Assembly (NCBI GenBank): GCA_900470095.1 | Contig: UBZM01000017.1 | Span: 56,110 to 120,109 of the forward strand | Source of the DNA: Hyphomicrobiales bacterium | GTDB taxonomy: Bacteria; Pseudomonadota; Alphaproteobacteria; Rhizobiales; Beijerinckiaceae | Reading direction: 5' to 3' | DNA: 64,000 nt | Part shown: piece by piece, positions 33,714 through 43,327 of the stretch | Position numbering within the stretch: position 1 is the first letter of the stretch | Layout of the letters: each line of letters opens with the position of its first letter | Program-made: the position numbers and the translations under genes | The notes under the pieces: generated by a model | Told to the model about the DNA's origin: nothing | The model's input: only the letters and a program-made list of their open reading frames with translations | The model's database searches: none

Positions 33714-34455
33714 GCCCCAGCGACTTTCGGATTTCTGGGCGTGTCTCGTCGAAGCGCTGCTTGAAGGCTCGGTCCGCCAGAAGCGCTTCGGCAACCTGTC
33801 GACCGATTTTCTCGCCCGCCACGAGGTCGCTGGCATAATGGAAGCCGCAAACCAGGCGGCTCTCGCCATAGCTTGTGACGCGCTCCGCGAACTTGTCTTT
33901 CAGCTCCGGGGCGGCATCGCTGAGCAGTGCGGCATAGAGCGCGGCCGTCGCGGCATGGCCGGCGGGGAAGGAAGTCCCTTCCGGCCTGCCGCCGGGGCAG
34001 GGCTTGACCCTGACCTTGTTCCACATCGCAAAGGGCCTGGTCCGCGCAGTCAGGCGGCGCACACTGAGGAGCACAATGCCGAGTTCGATATTCGCTTCGC
34101 GGAAAAGCAGGCGAACCTCGCGGTGCTCGGAGAGGTGCGCGTCGATTCCCATGCCTTCGAGAAAGCGGGCGAGCGTCTGATATTGATCCGCGATCGCGGC
34201 TTTCTCGCGCTCCGGCGTCCGGTTCAGCGTGATCTGAAGGACCTCTTCGAACTCCTTCCGGTGCTCGGGCGAGTTCATTGCCGGGGGCAGGCCGATGATC
34301 TTGGCGACATCGATCTTACCGGGCTCAAGCCAGAGGAGGCTGTTCCGCTGCTGGGCCGGCGCTGATGTCAGCGACAAAAGCAAGGCGGCGGGAACCAGAA
34401 TGGAGGTCGCGCCGATGCGGAAACGGGAGGCCGATCGCGGAGCGGAGCAAAGCAT
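33706..34455 (-). CDS. Class A non-specific acid phosphatase (PAP2 superfamily)
   Basis: 249 residues with an N-terminal signal peptide (ILVPAALLLSLTSAPAQQ). The three vanadium-haloperoxidase/PAP2 motifs are present: a KxxxxxxRP-like RLTARTRPF, the central GTSFPAGHAA (catalytic His) and SRLVCGFHYASDLVAG (nucleophilic His). The order and the G-x-S-x-P-x-G-H signature match periplasmic PhoN-type acid phosphatases. It is divergent from yidD, with only 14 bp between the starts, so the promoters overlap. Confidence 0.87.
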   Translation of the reverse strand: MLCSAPRSASRFRIGATSILVPAALLLSLTSAPAQQRNSLLWLEPGKIDVAKIIGLPPAMNSPEHRKEFEEVLQITLNRTPEREKAAIADQYQTLARFLEGMGIDAHLSEHREVRLLFREANIELGIVLLSVRRLTARTRPFAMWNKVRVKPCPGGRPEGTSFPAGHAATAALYAALLSDAAPELKDKFAERVTSYGESRLVCGFHYASDLVAGEKIGRQVAEALLADRAFKQRFDETRPEIRKSLGLT

Positions 34456-34469
34456 GAGCGAATCTCAAA

Positions 34470-34832
34470 ATGAAACAGGTAATGACGAAGAACGATGAAA
34501 TGACATCGGTGCGCGTGTTGTCACGCCTTTTTGCGCGTGCACCCCGTTCTGGCGCGCATTGGTTGATTCGCGGTTACCAGCTCAGCGTCTCGATGCTGAT
34601 CGGACGGCAATGTCGGCATTGGCCAAGCTGCTCGACCTACACGGACGAGGCGATCCAGCGCTTTGGTCTCTGGCGCGGCGGCTGGATCGGGGTCGCGCGG
34701 ATCTGCCGCTGTACGCCGCTCGGCACCAGCGGCATCGATCTCGTCTGCGAGGAGCTGCCGCCAAAGGCGCGCTGGTACCTGCCCTGGCGCTATGGCCGCT
34801 GGCGCGGCGTCAATGCGCCTCCCGTGGAGTAG
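34470..34832 (+). CDS. yidD: Membrane protein insertion efficiency factor
   Basis: Up to 120 residues. The YidD signature is clear: GYQLSVSMLIGRQCRHWPSC runs into STYTDEAI, and RICRCTPLGTSGIDLVCE follows. YidD is a small amphipathic protein at the inner membrane that helps YidC insert membrane proteins. Three in-frame ATGs (34470, 34482, 34500) are possible; the family needs only the sequence from about 34500. It is transcribed toward thrS. Confidence 0.92.
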   Translation: MKQVMTKNDEMTSVRVLSRLFARAPRSGAHWLIRGYQLSVSMLIGRQCRHWPSCSTYTDEAIQRFGLWRGGWIGVARICRCTPLGTSGIDLVCEELPPKARWYLPWRYGRWRGVNAPPVE

Positions 34833-34875
34833 GTCGCGTCCAGCGGCCCCTGCCATCGGGGGGCATGCGCCGAGA

Positions 34876-35106
34876 TCAACGTGGCTTGCTTCCGGCCTGG
34901 GCGTTCTGCATCGCCGCCCTGCAGCCCTCGGAGAATGCGGCCTGTCTTTCGCGGAGACAGGCGACAAGCCGTCCACCACCAGGCTTCACGCCCGGGCAAT
35001 TGGCGACGAAGTCTTCCCGACAGGCCTTGCGGATGGCGGCGGTGTCCTGCGCGAGGACAGGCGGTGCCGCGAGAAGGGCGAGGGCAATCAATGCCGTCCT
35101 GCTCAT
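34876..35106 (-). CDS. Small periplasmic cysteine-rich repeat protein
   Basis: 76 residues. A signal peptide (TALIALALLAAPPVLAQ) is followed by KACREDFVANCPGVKPGGGR and VACLRERQAAFSEGCRAAM, the C-x8-C-P-G spacing seen in bacterial cysteine-rich repeat (GLG1-like) proteins. Four cysteines probably make two disulfides. ATG 35106 has GGGAGCGCCC upstream. Function unknown. Confidence 0.78.
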   Translation of the reverse strand: MSRTALIALALLAAPPVLAQDTAAIRKACREDFVANCPGVKPGGGRLVACLRERQAAFSEGCRAAMQNAQAGSKPR

Positions 35107-35348
35107 TGGGCGCTCCCAAATCTGAACCCGCACAGCTTACAAGCCATTCTGGCGGGCGTATGGCAGGCTCGAGGCCCTGGGCGAAATCGGCGGGATGCTG
35201 CACCGGCGAGTGATTGCGCGGTTGGCGCGCCTCGTATAGGCGAGACGCACGCGTGAGCCGAAACCGGCTGCAGGCTCCCGCGACTTCACAGATGCAGCCG
35301 GCCTTGACTTACGGGGTTCGTTTCCCCGAGTGAGCAGGACTATGATCG

Positions 35349-37349
35349 ATGACGATCTCCCTGACCTTTCCTGATGGTGCAAAGCGCGAGTTTCCGGCCG
35401 GGATCACCGGCAAGGAGATCGCTGGCGGCATCTCACCTTCCCTTTTGAAGCGCACAGTCGCGATGGCGCTTGACGGCACCGTCGTGGACCTCGGCGACGC
35501 GATCACGAAGGACTCGAAGATCGAGTTCCTCAACCGCGAAGATCCGCGCGCGCTCGAACTGATCCGCCATGATTGCGCCCACGTGCTCGCCGAAGCCGTG
35601 CAGGAACTCTATCCCGGCACGCAGGTCACGATCGGTCCGGTGATCGAGAACGGCTTCTTCTACGATTTTTTCCGGAACGAGCCGTTCTCTCCAGAGGATT
35701 TCGCGCCGATCGAGAAGAAGATGCGCGAGATCATTGCGCGCGACAAAGCCTTCACCAAGGAAGAGTGGAGCCGCGACAGGGCGAAGCAATTCTTCCGCGA
35801 CAAGGGCGAGGACTTCAAGGTCGAGCTCGTCGATGCGATCCCGGAAGATCAGACCCTGAAGATGTACGCTCAGGGTGACTGGATCGACCTCTGCCGCGGG
35901 CCGCACATGACCTCGGTCGGCAAGGTCGGCAACGCCTTCAAACTGATGAAGGTGGCTGGGGCCTATTGGCGCGGCGACAGCAACAATCCGATGCTGACGC
36001 GAATTTACGGCACCGCCTTCGCCAAGCAGGAGGAGCTCGACGCGCATCTCAAGCAGATCGAGGAGGCGGAGAAGCGCGACCATCGCAAGCTCGGCCGGGA
36101 AATGGACCTGTTCCATTTCCAGGAGGAGGGGCCGGGCGTCGTCTTCTGGCACTCGAAGGGCTGGCGCCTGTTCCAGGAGATCATCGCTTATATGCGCCGG
36201 CGGCTCGCCGCCGATTACGAGGAGGTCAATGCGCCGCAGATCCTCGACAAGTCGCTCTGGGAAACCTCGGGCCACTGGGGTTGGTATCAGGACAACATGT
36301 TCGCGGTGAAATCGGCAGGCGCGCTCGAGCACCCGAACGACCCTGAGAAGGACCAGCGCATGTTCGCGCTGAAGCCGATGAACTGCCCCGGCCATGTCCA
36401 GATCTTCAAGCACGGGCTCAAGAGCTATCGCGACCTGCCGATCCGGCTTGCCGAGTTCGGCGCGGTCCATCGCTATGAGCCCTCTGGCGCACTGCATGGG
36501 CTGATGCGCGTGCGCGGCTTCACGCAGGACGACGCGCATATCTTCTGCGCTGAGAACGACCTCGCGGCGGAGTGCCTGAAGATCAATGACCTGATCCTCT
36601 CGGTCTATGCCGATTTCGGCTTTACCGATGATCTCGTCATCAAGCTTTCGACACGTCCCGAAAAGCGCGTTGGTACCGATGCGATGTGGGACCACGCCGA
36701 AGACGTGATGACCAAGGTGCTGGATCTGATCGCCCGGCAATCCGGCAACCGGATCAAGACGGAGATCAACCCGGGCGAGGGCGCCTTCTATGGCCCCAAG
36801 TTCGAGTATGTCCTTCGCGATGCGATCGGGCGCGACTGGCAGTGCGGCACGACGCAGGTCGATTTCAACCTGCCGGAACGCTTCGGCGCGTTCTATATCG
36901 GTTCCGATGGCGAGAAGAAGACGCCGAGCATGGTGCATCGCGCGATTTGCGGTTCGCTGGAGCGCTTCACCGGCATCCTGATCGAACATCATGCCGGACA
37001 TTTCCCGCTCTGGCTCGCGCCGGAACAGATCCTGGTCTGCCCGATCACCTCGGAGGCCGATGCCTATGCCGAGCAGGTCACCATTGCGTGCATGAACCAG
37101 GGCCTCCGGGCACGCGCCGATCTTCGCAACGAGAAGATCAGCTACAAGGTGCGGGAGCACTCGCTTGCCAAGGTTCCGGTGATCCTGGCCGTCGGCAAGC
37201 GCGAGGCCGAGGAGCGCACGGTGACCGTCCGCCGCCTCGGCAGCCAGCAGCAGACGGTGATGAGCCTGGACGAGGCACTGGTGGCGTTCACCACGGAGGC
37301 GACGCCTCCGGATCTGGCTCGCCGCAAGGCCGAGATGGCAGCGTCCTGA
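35349..37349 (+). CDS. thrS: Threonyl-tRNA synthetase
   Basis: 666 residues with complete architecture: TGS domain (1-62), the editing/second additional domain with the HxxxH motif [11 protein letters not shown] (about 65-250), class II catalytic core with [12 protein letters not shown] and [14 protein letters not shown], and the C-terminal anticodon-binding domain. It charges tRNA-Thr with threonine and edits misacylated serine. No T-box or operator hairpin was seen upstream. The gene is followed 59 bp later by a DUF2157 gene on the same strand. Confidence 0.98.
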   Translation: MTISLTFPDGAKREFPAGITGKEIAGGISPSLLKRTVAMALDGTVVDLGDAITKDSKIEFLNREDPRALELIRHDCAHVLAEAVQELYPGTQVTIGPVIENGFFYDFFRNEPFSPEDFAPIEKKMREIIARDKAFTKEEWSRDRAKQFFRDKGEDFKVELVDAIPEDQTLKMYAQGDWIDLCRGPHMTSVGKVGNAFKLMKVAGAYWRGDSNNPMLTRIYGTAFAKQEELDAHLKQIEEAEKRDHRKLGREMDLFHFQEEGPGVVFWHSKGWRLFQEIIAYMRRRLAADYEEVNAPQILDKSLWETSGHWGWYQDNMFAVKSAGALEHPNDPEKDQRMFALKPMNCPGHVQIFKHGLKSYRDLPIRLAEFGAVHRYEPSGALHGLMRVRGFTQDDAHIFCAENDLAAECLKINDLILSVYADFGFTDDLVIKLSTRPEKRVGTDAMWDHAEDVMTKVLDLIARQSGNRIKTEINPGEGAFYGPKFEYVLRDAIGRDWQCGTTQVDFNLPERFGAFYIGSDGEKKTPSMVHRAICGSLERFTGILIEHHAGHFPLWLAPEQILVCPITSEADAYAEQVTIACMNQGLRARADLRNEKISYKVREHSLAKVPVILAVGKREAEERTVTVRRLGSQQQTVMSLDEALVAFTTEATPPDLARRKAEMAAS

Positions 37350-37407
37350 AAACGCGCATCCATGCGGGGCTCGCCAAATCCGGGCCCCGCATGCCAGAGT
37401 GCCAGGG

Positions 37408-38694
37408 ATGCTGACGGGATCTTATCGCAAGCGGCTCGAAGCCGATTTGAGTCGCTGGGTCGCTGAGGGACTTGTCAGCTCTGACAGCGCGACCGCAATT
37501 CGTGGCTCGCTGCAGCGCGACGGGGGCTTTCGGCTGCCGGGGCTGCTCGGGATGTTGGGCGGATTGCTCATCGCCGCCAGCGTGGCAGCCTTCGTCGCGG
37601 CGAACTGGGAGGCGATTCCGCGGCTGACGAAGCTGGCGATGATCCTGGCCAGTATCGTGGTCGCGCTCGGGATTTCAGCCCGCCTCGAAACCCGAGGGTC
37701 CAAGCTTGGTGCAGATGCCGCCTCGACCTGCGGTGTCCTCTGTTTTGCTGCCGGCGTCGCTCTGGTCGGCCAGATGTACCATTTGCCGACGGATTGGCCG
37801 GGGGGCGCGCTCCTGATCGCGCTCGGCGCATTGGTGGTTGCGTTGCTGCAGCGCTCGGACTGTGCCCTGATCGTTGCATTCATCGCTCTGGCAAGCTGGA
37901 GCTGGGGGCGCTGGGAGGATAGCGGCGGCTCGCTCCAGCTCTATTTCCTGCTCGGCTATGTGCCGGCGCTGTGGTTGGCGTTGGGGCGCCGCGCCCGGCT
38001 CGTGCATCATGTCGCCGTCCTCTCGCTCGCGTGCTGGCTGGCGCTCGTACCCGGTGACTGGCTGCGTGGTTCCTTCGACTACTGGCTCCTGGCCTATGGG
38101 CTCGCACTCTCGACCTCCTATGTCGTGCTCGGTGCGGTGGCACTGGATCGCGGTGGGCCGGCTCTGCTGAGCGCCTGCCTGCCCTGGGGGCTGCTCGGGC
38201 TGATGGTGGTGCTTGATGTCGAGCTGATCCGCATCCTCGATTCCAGCTGGTCGCGGGGCGGGCAGGCGAGCTGGCCTGTCTATCTCGCCTATGCCGTTGC
38301 CGTGCCTGGCGTGCTCGCCTTCGTTGCGTTGGCGCGCGAGCGGCGCTTTGCGGTTCCTCTTGCTATCGCCCTCCTGTGCGCGCTCCTGGTGCCGACGATC
38401 TTCTGGATGGGTGGTGCGATGCGCCTGCCTGGCAAGGTGGTGGTAGCGAGTCTCGTCCTGGCGAGCGCCGTGGGGTTGATCGCCGCCGGAGCGATCGGCG
38501 GAGTCCGGCGTTTGGTCGTGGCCGGCGCGGCATTGTTCGGTGTCGCCATCCTGATCCTGCTCTGGCAGACCATCGGCAGCCTGCTCGACCAGTCGCTGTT
38601 CTTCCTGATCGCAGGCGCGGTGCTGCTGCTGCTTGCCGGTGGTGCACGACGGCTCTTCGCGCGCCTCGCCCGGCCGGTTGGGGAGGCGCCGTGA
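37408..38694 (+). CDS. DUF2157 multi-pass membrane protein
   Basis: 428 residues. An N-terminal cytoplasmic helix segment (SYRKRLEADLSRWVAEGLVS) is typical of DUF2157, followed by about twelve hydrophobic segments. The first is LLGMLGGLLIAASVAAFVAA leading into the NWEAIPR motif. Function is unknown. DUF2157 proteins are very often encoded beside a GDYXXLXY protein, as here, so the two probably work together in the inner membrane. The ATG at 37408 is preferred to the GTG at 37399. The stop shares a base with the next start. Confidence 0.88.
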   Translation: MLTGSYRKRLEADLSRWVAEGLVSSDSATAIRGSLQRDGGFRLPGLLGMLGGLLIAASVAAFVAANWEAIPRLTKLAMILASIVVALGISARLETRGSKLGADAASTCGVLCFAAGVALVGQMYHLPTDWPGGALLIALGALVVALLQRSDCALIVAFIALASWSWGRWEDSGGSLQLYFLLGYVPALWLALGRRARLVHHVAVLSLACWLALVPGDWLRGSFDYWLLAYGLALSTSYVVLGAVALDRGGPALLSACLPWGLLGLMVVLDVELIRILDSSWSRGGQASWPVYLAYAVAVPGVLAFVALARERRFAVPLAIALLCALLVPTIFWMGGAMRLPGKVVVASLVLASAVGLIAAGAIGGVRRLVVAGAALFGVAILILLWQTIGSLLDQSLFFLIAGAVLLLLAGGARRLFARLARPVGEAP

Positions 38695-39314
38695 TGGATG
38701 CGTTTGCCACCGACAGGGTCGTCGCCCGCGTGCCGGCCATAGTGCGGGCCCTTGTCTCGATGGTCGTGCTCTGCGGCGCGATCGGGATGCTCGTCGAAGG
38801 GCGGGCTCGCATCCTGCGCTCCGGCAGCGAGGTGAGGTTGAGGACGGCACCCGTCGATCCGCGTGACCTGTTTCGGGGTGATTACGTCATCCTGAACTAC
38901 GATATCAGTACGCTCGACCTTGCAGGCCTCCAGGGGGACCGCGACTTCAGCCGCGGCGATCCTATCCATGTGCAGCTCACGGCTGGCACCGATGGCTTCG
39001 CCCGGCCTGTCGGAGCCTACAAGATCAGGCCGCCGGCAAGCGGGACGGATGTGGTGATCGAAGGCCATGTGCTCACCGCTGGCGTGTGCCCGCGAGCGGA
39101 GAACGGGACCGTCGATTGCTCGCGAACCCGCAACGGAGTGCGTGTCGCCTATGGGCTCGAGAGCTACTTCGTGCCGCAAGGCACCGGGCTCGCGATCGAG
39201 CGCACTGAACGCAGCAGATTGGAAGTCGTTGCGGCCGTTGCGCCTTCGGGCAGTTCTGCGATCAAGCGGTTGCTGATCGACGGCAAGCTGGTCCACGCCG
39301 AGCCGCCCTTCTAG
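38694..39314 (+). CDS. GDYXXLXY-domain protein
   Basis: 206 residues. One membrane anchor (IVRALVSMVVLCGAIGMLV) is followed by an extracytoplasmic domain with the name-giving motif FRGDYVILNYDIS. Its start overlaps the DUF2157 stop by one base (TGATG), implying translational coupling. Two cysteines (AGVCPRAENGTVDCSR) may pair. The role of this two-protein unit is unknown. Confidence 0.88.
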   Translation: MDAFATDRVVARVPAIVRALVSMVVLCGAIGMLVEGRARILRSGSEVRLRTAPVDPRDLFRGDYVILNYDISTLDLAGLQGDRDFSRGDPIHVQLTAGTDGFARPVGAYKIRPPASGTDVVIEGHVLTAGVCPRAENGTVDCSRTRNGVRVAYGLESYFVPQGTGLAIERTERSRLEVVAAVAPSGSSAIKRLLIDGKLVHAEPPF

Positions 39315-39652
39315 GGCTGGCTCGCGTCGGCGTTGCCCATTGCAATGCGATCCTCCGTTTAAATATCAATATTATCAATGCATTGCTGGTGAGTCCCTGC
39401 GGGTCGCGGAGTCGTGATTGATCGATCCGCCGCCTTTCCAGCGGGCGCGCGGTGGCTGCCATCTTCCGCGCATATTCCGGAGACACATAGATGTGATCCC
39501 GCTTCCCCATGGCGGCCGCATCGATAGCGTTATATGAACGTGAGATGAACGGAATCGGCAGGCTCCGTTCATGTTTGGTCCGGCCTTCAGGGTCCGGGTG
39601 GTTGGCCTGAAACACCGATGGCCGTGTTCCTCGCGTTCCGGAGAAGCTGCTG
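39315..39652. other. 338-base intergenic region, partly AT-rich
   Basis: It contains an AT-rich patch (CGTTTAAATATCAATATTATC near 39356) and an open frame on the minus strand to 39615 that I could not support as a gene. A promoter for the OpgC-type gene is expected in its last third. Confidence 0.45.
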
Positions 39653-40858
39653 GTGTCGCATTTCCCGTCATTCGGGCACTACCTTCTTCGCGGCGCGGGA
39701 GCGCTGGCCGCGAGACCGGTGGGACGCGACATGCGGATCGATGCCGTCCGCGGGCTGGCGCTGTTGATCATCTTCATCAACCACATGCCGGGAAACGTCG
39801 TCGCTGCCGTGATGCCGCATAATTTCGGCTTCTCGGATGCGGCCGACATCTTCGTCTTCCTGGCTGGCGTCTCGGCTACGCTCGCCTATGGCTCGGTGAT
39901 CGAGCGCCGTGGCCTCGGCATGGGAGCGCTCCGGATTGGGGGGCGCATCTGGACGCTCTACATCGCCCATATCGCGGTTTTCATCATCGTCTGCGGGGTT
40001 GTGGCGCGGGCTGTGACGACCACCCAGAACCCGCTCTATATCGAAGCGATCAATATCCAGCCCTTCTTCAACGACACGCTCTCGGCACTGGTCGATGCGC
40101 TGACGCTGACCTACCAGCCGAATTATCTCGACATCCTGCCGCTTTATATCGTGCTGCTGGCCGCTTTTCCGCTGATCTATCGGGCCGTGCGCTTCAATCC
40201 TGCGCTGGCACTCTTGGGTTCGGTGCTGGTCTGGCAGGCCGCGGTCACTTTCGAGGTGAACCTGCCGAATGCGGGTACGCCGGGCTGGTTCTTCAATCCT
40301 TTTGCCTGGCAGCTCGTCTTCACGCTCGGCGTGGTGGTCGGCCGCGGGGTGCAGATGGGCGTCGCCATGCCGAGGTCGGCCATCATCGATGCCCTCGCAT
40401 TTGCCGTTGTCGTGCTTGCCCTGATCATCAAAGTTTCAGCGGGAAATCCGTTTGGCATCGCGGCCTTGAACGAGTGGATCGAGAACCTGCAGATCGGCAG
40501 CGACAAGACCAATCTGGCCTGGACACGCCTGCTGCATCTGGCGGCTCTGGCCTGGCTCTTCGTTCGTTTCGTGCCGGCGCAATCGGCGCTGGTTTGCGGA
40601 GTGGTTGGGCGGCGACTTGCAGTATTGGGCCGGCATTCCCTCGAGATCTTTTGCACCGGTATCGTGCTCGCGATCATTGGACAGATCATTCTGGCCGAAA
40701 CCTATTTCGCCTTGAGCATACAGTTGCTGGTTTGTCTCGGTGGCATTACGATACTGACAGTGCTAGGAAATTTCCTGTCGTGGTATCAGTCCAACGCGCT
40801 CCGTGGTTCCGCAGAGAAGCCGGCTTCCGGGCTGCACAATTCTGCGCCGCAATCCTGA
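39653..40858 (+). CDS. OpgC-like acyltransferase membrane protein
   Basis: 401 residues with about ten membrane segments. The N-terminal signature DMRIDAVRGLALLIIFINHM with HNFGFSDAADIFVFLAGVS is that of the OpgC_C family (acyltransferase-3-related). OpgC succinylates osmoregulated periplasmic glucans in related bacteria. The GTG start at 39653 has CGGAGAAGCTGCTG before it. Its 3' end overlaps the SGNH hydrolase start by 79 bp. The pair resembles glycan acyl-modification modules in which a membrane acyltransferase partners a periplasmic SGNH protein. Confidence 0.88.
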   Translation: MSHFPSFGHYLLRGAGALAARPVGRDMRIDAVRGLALLIIFINHMPGNVVAAVMPHNFGFSDAADIFVFLAGVSATLAYGSVIERRGLGMGALRIGGRIWTLYIAHIAVFIIVCGVVARAVTTTQNPLYIEAINIQPFFNDTLSALVDALTLTYQPNYLDILPLYIVLLAAFPLIYRAVRFNPALALLGSVLVWQAAVTFEVNLPNAGTPGWFFNPFAWQLVFTLGVVVGRGVQMGVAMPRSAIIDALAFAVVVLALIIKVSAGNPFGIAALNEWIENLQIGSDKTNLAWTRLLHLAALAWLFVRFVPAQSALVCGVVGRRLAVLGRHSLEIFCTGIVLAIIGQIILAETYFALSIQLLVCLGGITILTVLGNFLSWYQSNALRGSAEKPASGLHNSAPQS

Positions 40859-41625
40859 CCATCGCACTCGTCACCAGTTCTGTTCAGGCTGGGCCTCTGA
40901 CGCTCGCCGGCCGGGCCGATCTGCGCTGCCGTTCGGGGGCGGCCCAGTTTCCCTTCCAACCGATGCTGCCGGCCGCCAAGAGAGTCCTGCGGGATACAGG
41001 CAAGCTCACCATCGTTGCGCTCGGCTCGTCGGCCACGGCCGGAGCCGGGGCAAGCGAGATCAGCCACAGCTACCCCGCGGTTCTCGAGGCCGAACTCAAG
41101 CGCCGGCTGCCTGAGGCCGAGGTCAAGGTTGTCAACAAGGGCGTTGGTGGCCAGTCGGCCTATGACATGCTTCAGCGGATGGACACCGAGGTCCTTGAGG
41201 AGAAGCCGACGCTGGTAATCTGGCAGACGGCGGTCAACGACGCTGTCCGCGATATCGGCGAGGAGAAGCTGGCGAAAATCTTGCGCAAAGGCATTCGCAA
41301 GCTCCGGGATGCCGATGTCGACACCGTCCTGATCGATCTGCCCTGGCTACCGCGCGAAGAGCGCTATCCGAAATATGACGATTACCGTGCTGTCCTGGCA
41401 AAGGTCGCGGAGGAACAAGGTGTTGCGGTGTTCCCGCGCTACGGCATCATGAAGAACTGGGCGAGAGCAAAGCAGTTCACAGCCGAGGAACTCGTTGGCA
41501 TGGACGGGCTCCATATGGTCGATTCCGGCTATCGCTGCCTTGCGGTCAGGATCGCGGACGGGATTGCCGCCGAACTGACCGGGGCCAAGCTCGGCCTTGC
41601 TGAAGCTCCCGGCGCCAGCAACTGA
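40780..41625 (+). CDS. Periplasmic SGNH/GDSL hydrolase
   Basis: About 281 residues. A signal peptide (AAQFCAAILTIALVTSSVQA) is followed by the SGNH blocks: block I VALGSSATAGAGAS (nucleophilic Ser), block II NKGVGGQSAYDM (Gly), block III WQTAVNDA (Asn) and block V GMDGLHMVD (Asp, His). All catalytic residues are present. The GTG at 40780 is the best start, but it lies inside the OpgC-like gene. The enzyme probably adds or removes acyl groups on a periplasmic glycan together with that protein. Confidence 0.85.
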   Translation: MVSVQRAPWFRREAGFRAAQFCAAILTIALVTSSVQAGPLTLAGRADLRCRSGAAQFPFQPMLPAAKRVLRDTGKLTIVALGSSATAGAGASEISHSYPAVLEAELKRRLPEAEVKVVNKGVGGQSAYDMLQRMDTEVLEEKPTLVIWQTAVNDAVRDIGEEKLAKILRKGIRKLRDADVDTVLIDLPWLPREERYPKYDDYRAVLAKVAEEQGVAVFPRYGIMKNWARAKQFTAEELVGMDGLHMVDSGYRCLAVRIADGIAAELTGAKLGLAEAPGASN

Positions 41626-41639
41626 ACATTGCGGCTATG

Positions 41640-41657
41640 GTCCTCCCGCCGGAGGAC
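41640..41657. terminator. Stem-loop between convergent genes
   Basis: GTCCTCC and GGAGGAC pair around CGCC between the SGNH stop (41625) and the stop of the convergent gene (41662). No T-run follows; a bidirectional terminator is possible. Confidence 0.35.
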
Positions 41658-41661
41658 GAGT

Positions 41662-42621
41662 TCACTTCGTCGCGATGACCTCAATATCCCGATCGAGTCC
41701 ACTCTCGACCTTGAAGTCCTTCGAGAAGATCTGGCCTTCCTGACGTGCAATCAACACGTAGTCGCCTTCGGCCAGGATCACTTGCGGAAAAGCACCGATG
41801 GCTTCGCGAATGACGTCACCGCCGGGGGTCAGCACGCTGAAGGCGGTGCCGGCGAATGCCTCGCCACCGGGGGACGCGACGAGCTTCAGCGTTACCCGAG
41901 CGGCCCGGTGGTGCAGTGTGGCGTCGGTGACCTTCCCCGATTCCACGGTCACATCAGCGCGCTGGATCGCGTTGGAATCGCCATAAGTCGAGACCACGTG
42001 ATAGGTGCCTTCAGGCAAGCGGATCAGCTCGCCTGCCTTGGCATTGCCGACCAGGCGACCTTCCGAGTTCCCCTGCAACGGCACGAAGATCGAGAATGAA
42101 AGCTGTGCTGCCTGGATCGGCGTCTCGCCGATCGAGCCTGCGAGGGTGAGGCCGCCGGCGCTGATCGGAATCTGTTCGCGCGTTCCTTGCGGGCCGAGCA
42201 CGACCCGCTTGGTGCCGCTGGCGAAGCCATAGGCCGCGTGCAGCACATAGGAGCCAGGTTCGAGGGAGAACACCGGTTCTGCATCATTCGAGCGGGCGAC
42301 GATGCGCGGCGGCGAACCGTCTACGGACTCGACGAGAACGCGCCAGACGAGGCCGGAGCGGATCGGCTTGCGGTCATTGGCGAATTGCGCGCTGGCGCTG
42401 AGATTGGCCGAGCCGACCGTCGCGGTGCTTCCCGGCGTCGGCGAGGGGGAGATCTCCGGGGTAATCGGTGGCGAGGGCGACAGCGGAACGATCTGCGCGA
42501 TCGCAGTCGTCAGGGAGAAGAGCAGCGCCACGGCAGCCGAAGACAGGCGCGTGAGCATTCGCACGCGCGGAGCGCTGGCCAGGGCCCGTCTCTGGAAACG
42601 ATCCAATTCAAACATGCTCAT
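41662..42621 (-). CDS. Secreted protein with three beta-sandwich repeats
   Basis: 319 residues. A long n-region and hydrophobic core (LSSAAVALLFSLTTAIAQ) make a signal peptide, then a proline-rich linker (PLSPSPPITPEISPSPTPGS). The mature part has three related units of the type L-x-E/P-G-x-Y-x-(V/L)-x6-G: SLEPGSYVLHAAYG, RLPEGTYHVVSTYG and ILAEGDYVLIARQEG, probably transthyretin-like or carboxypeptidase-regulatory-like folds. No catalytic motif is seen. ATG 42621 follows CAAGGACT. A cell-surface or periplasmic adhesive or scaffolding role is only a guess. Confidence 0.72.
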   Translation of the reverse strand: MSMFELDRFQRRALASAPRVRMLTRLSSAAVALLFSLTTAIAQIVPLSPSPPITPEISPSPTPGSTATVGSANLSASAQFANDRKPIRSGLVWRVLVESVDGSPPRIVARSNDAEPVFSLEPGSYVLHAAYGFASGTKRVVLGPQGTREQIPISAGGLTLAGSIGETPIQAAQLSFSIFVPLQGNSEGRLVGNAKAGELIRLPEGTYHVVSTYGDSNAIQRADVTVESGKVTDATLHHRAARVTLKLVASPGGEAFAGTAFSVLTPGGDVIREAIGAFPQVILAEGDYVLIARQEGQIFSKDFKVESGLDRDIEVIATK

Positions 42622-42753
42622 AGTCCTTGACGCCCTTGCGCCCGCGTCTGAGCAGGCTTGCTTGTCCTCTTCATGGCAAACCACTAGTTCAGATGCCAGT
42701 AGCGCTGGCGGCCCCGTCTGCTCCGCCGGCCGTTTCTCTCGCCCGGAAGTCTC

Positions 42754-43323
42754 ATGACCGATACGCTCGCCCTGCTCAAGCTGCGCCGTTCGGTGCCGCC
42801 GCAATTCCTGACGGCTCCTGGCCCAAGCGCCGACCAACTCCGCGACCTTTTGACCATTGGCACGCGTGTGCCCGATCACGGCAAGCTTGCGCCGTGGCGC
42901 TTCGTTCTGTTCGAGGGCGCCGCTCGCGAGACGGCCGCCGATGTGGTCGCAAAGGTGTTTCGCGCCAGGAATCCCGATGCCGACGACGAGAAGGTTGCGT
43001 TCGAGAGGAAGCGCCTGACCCATGCACCGCTGATCATCGGCGTGGTCTCGCGCGCTCGGCCTCATGTCAAAATTCCGGAATGGGAGCAGGAGCTTTCCGC
43101 CGGCGCCGTCTGCATGAACATCCTCGTGGCTGCTCACGCGATGGGTTTCGGCGCCTCCTGGCTGACCAACTGGTTCTCGTTCGATCGCGACGTGCTCTCT
43201 GCGTTCGGGCTCGCTGACGACGAGCGCATGGCAGGCTTCATCCATATCGGCACGCCCGAAACCGTCCCCGCCGACCGGGACCGGCCGGTGCTCGCCGATA
43301 TCGTCAGCCATTACGGGGCCTGA
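42754..43323 (+). CDS. Nitroreductase-family flavoprotein
   Basis: 189 residues of the FMN-dependent nitroreductase fold (YdjA/RutE-like). The N-terminal LLKLRRSVPP supplies the phosphate-binding arginines, RVPDHGKLAPWRFVLF is the second FMN motif and AAHAMGFGASWLTNW the third. It reduces nitro groups, quinones or enones with NAD(P)H. It is followed four bases later by a flavin reductase-like gene, suggesting a two-gene operon. Confidence 0.9.
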   Translation: MTDTLALLKLRRSVPPQFLTAPGPSADQLRDLLTIGTRVPDHGKLAPWRFVLFEGAARETAADVVAKVFRARNPDADDEKVAFERKRLTHAPLIIGVVSRARPHVKIPEWEQELSAGAVCMNILVAAHAMGFGASWLTNWFSFDRDVLSAFGLADDERMAGFIHIGTPETVPADRDRPVLADIVSHYGA

Positions 43324-43327
43324 GCCG

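Noticed and set aside
39262..39615. 117-residue open frame on the minus strand between GDYXXLXY and OpgC genes
   Set aside because: No ribosome site, low-complexity Arg-rich end overlapping the GDYXXLXY gene antisense, and no recognisable family. The middle part (MGKRDHIYVSPEYARKM) looks mildly protein-like, so a decayed gene is not excluded.
42622..43311. Long N-terminal extension of the secreted beta-repeat protein
   Set aside because: It runs antisense through the nitroreductase gene and would hide the signal peptide that begins near 42615.
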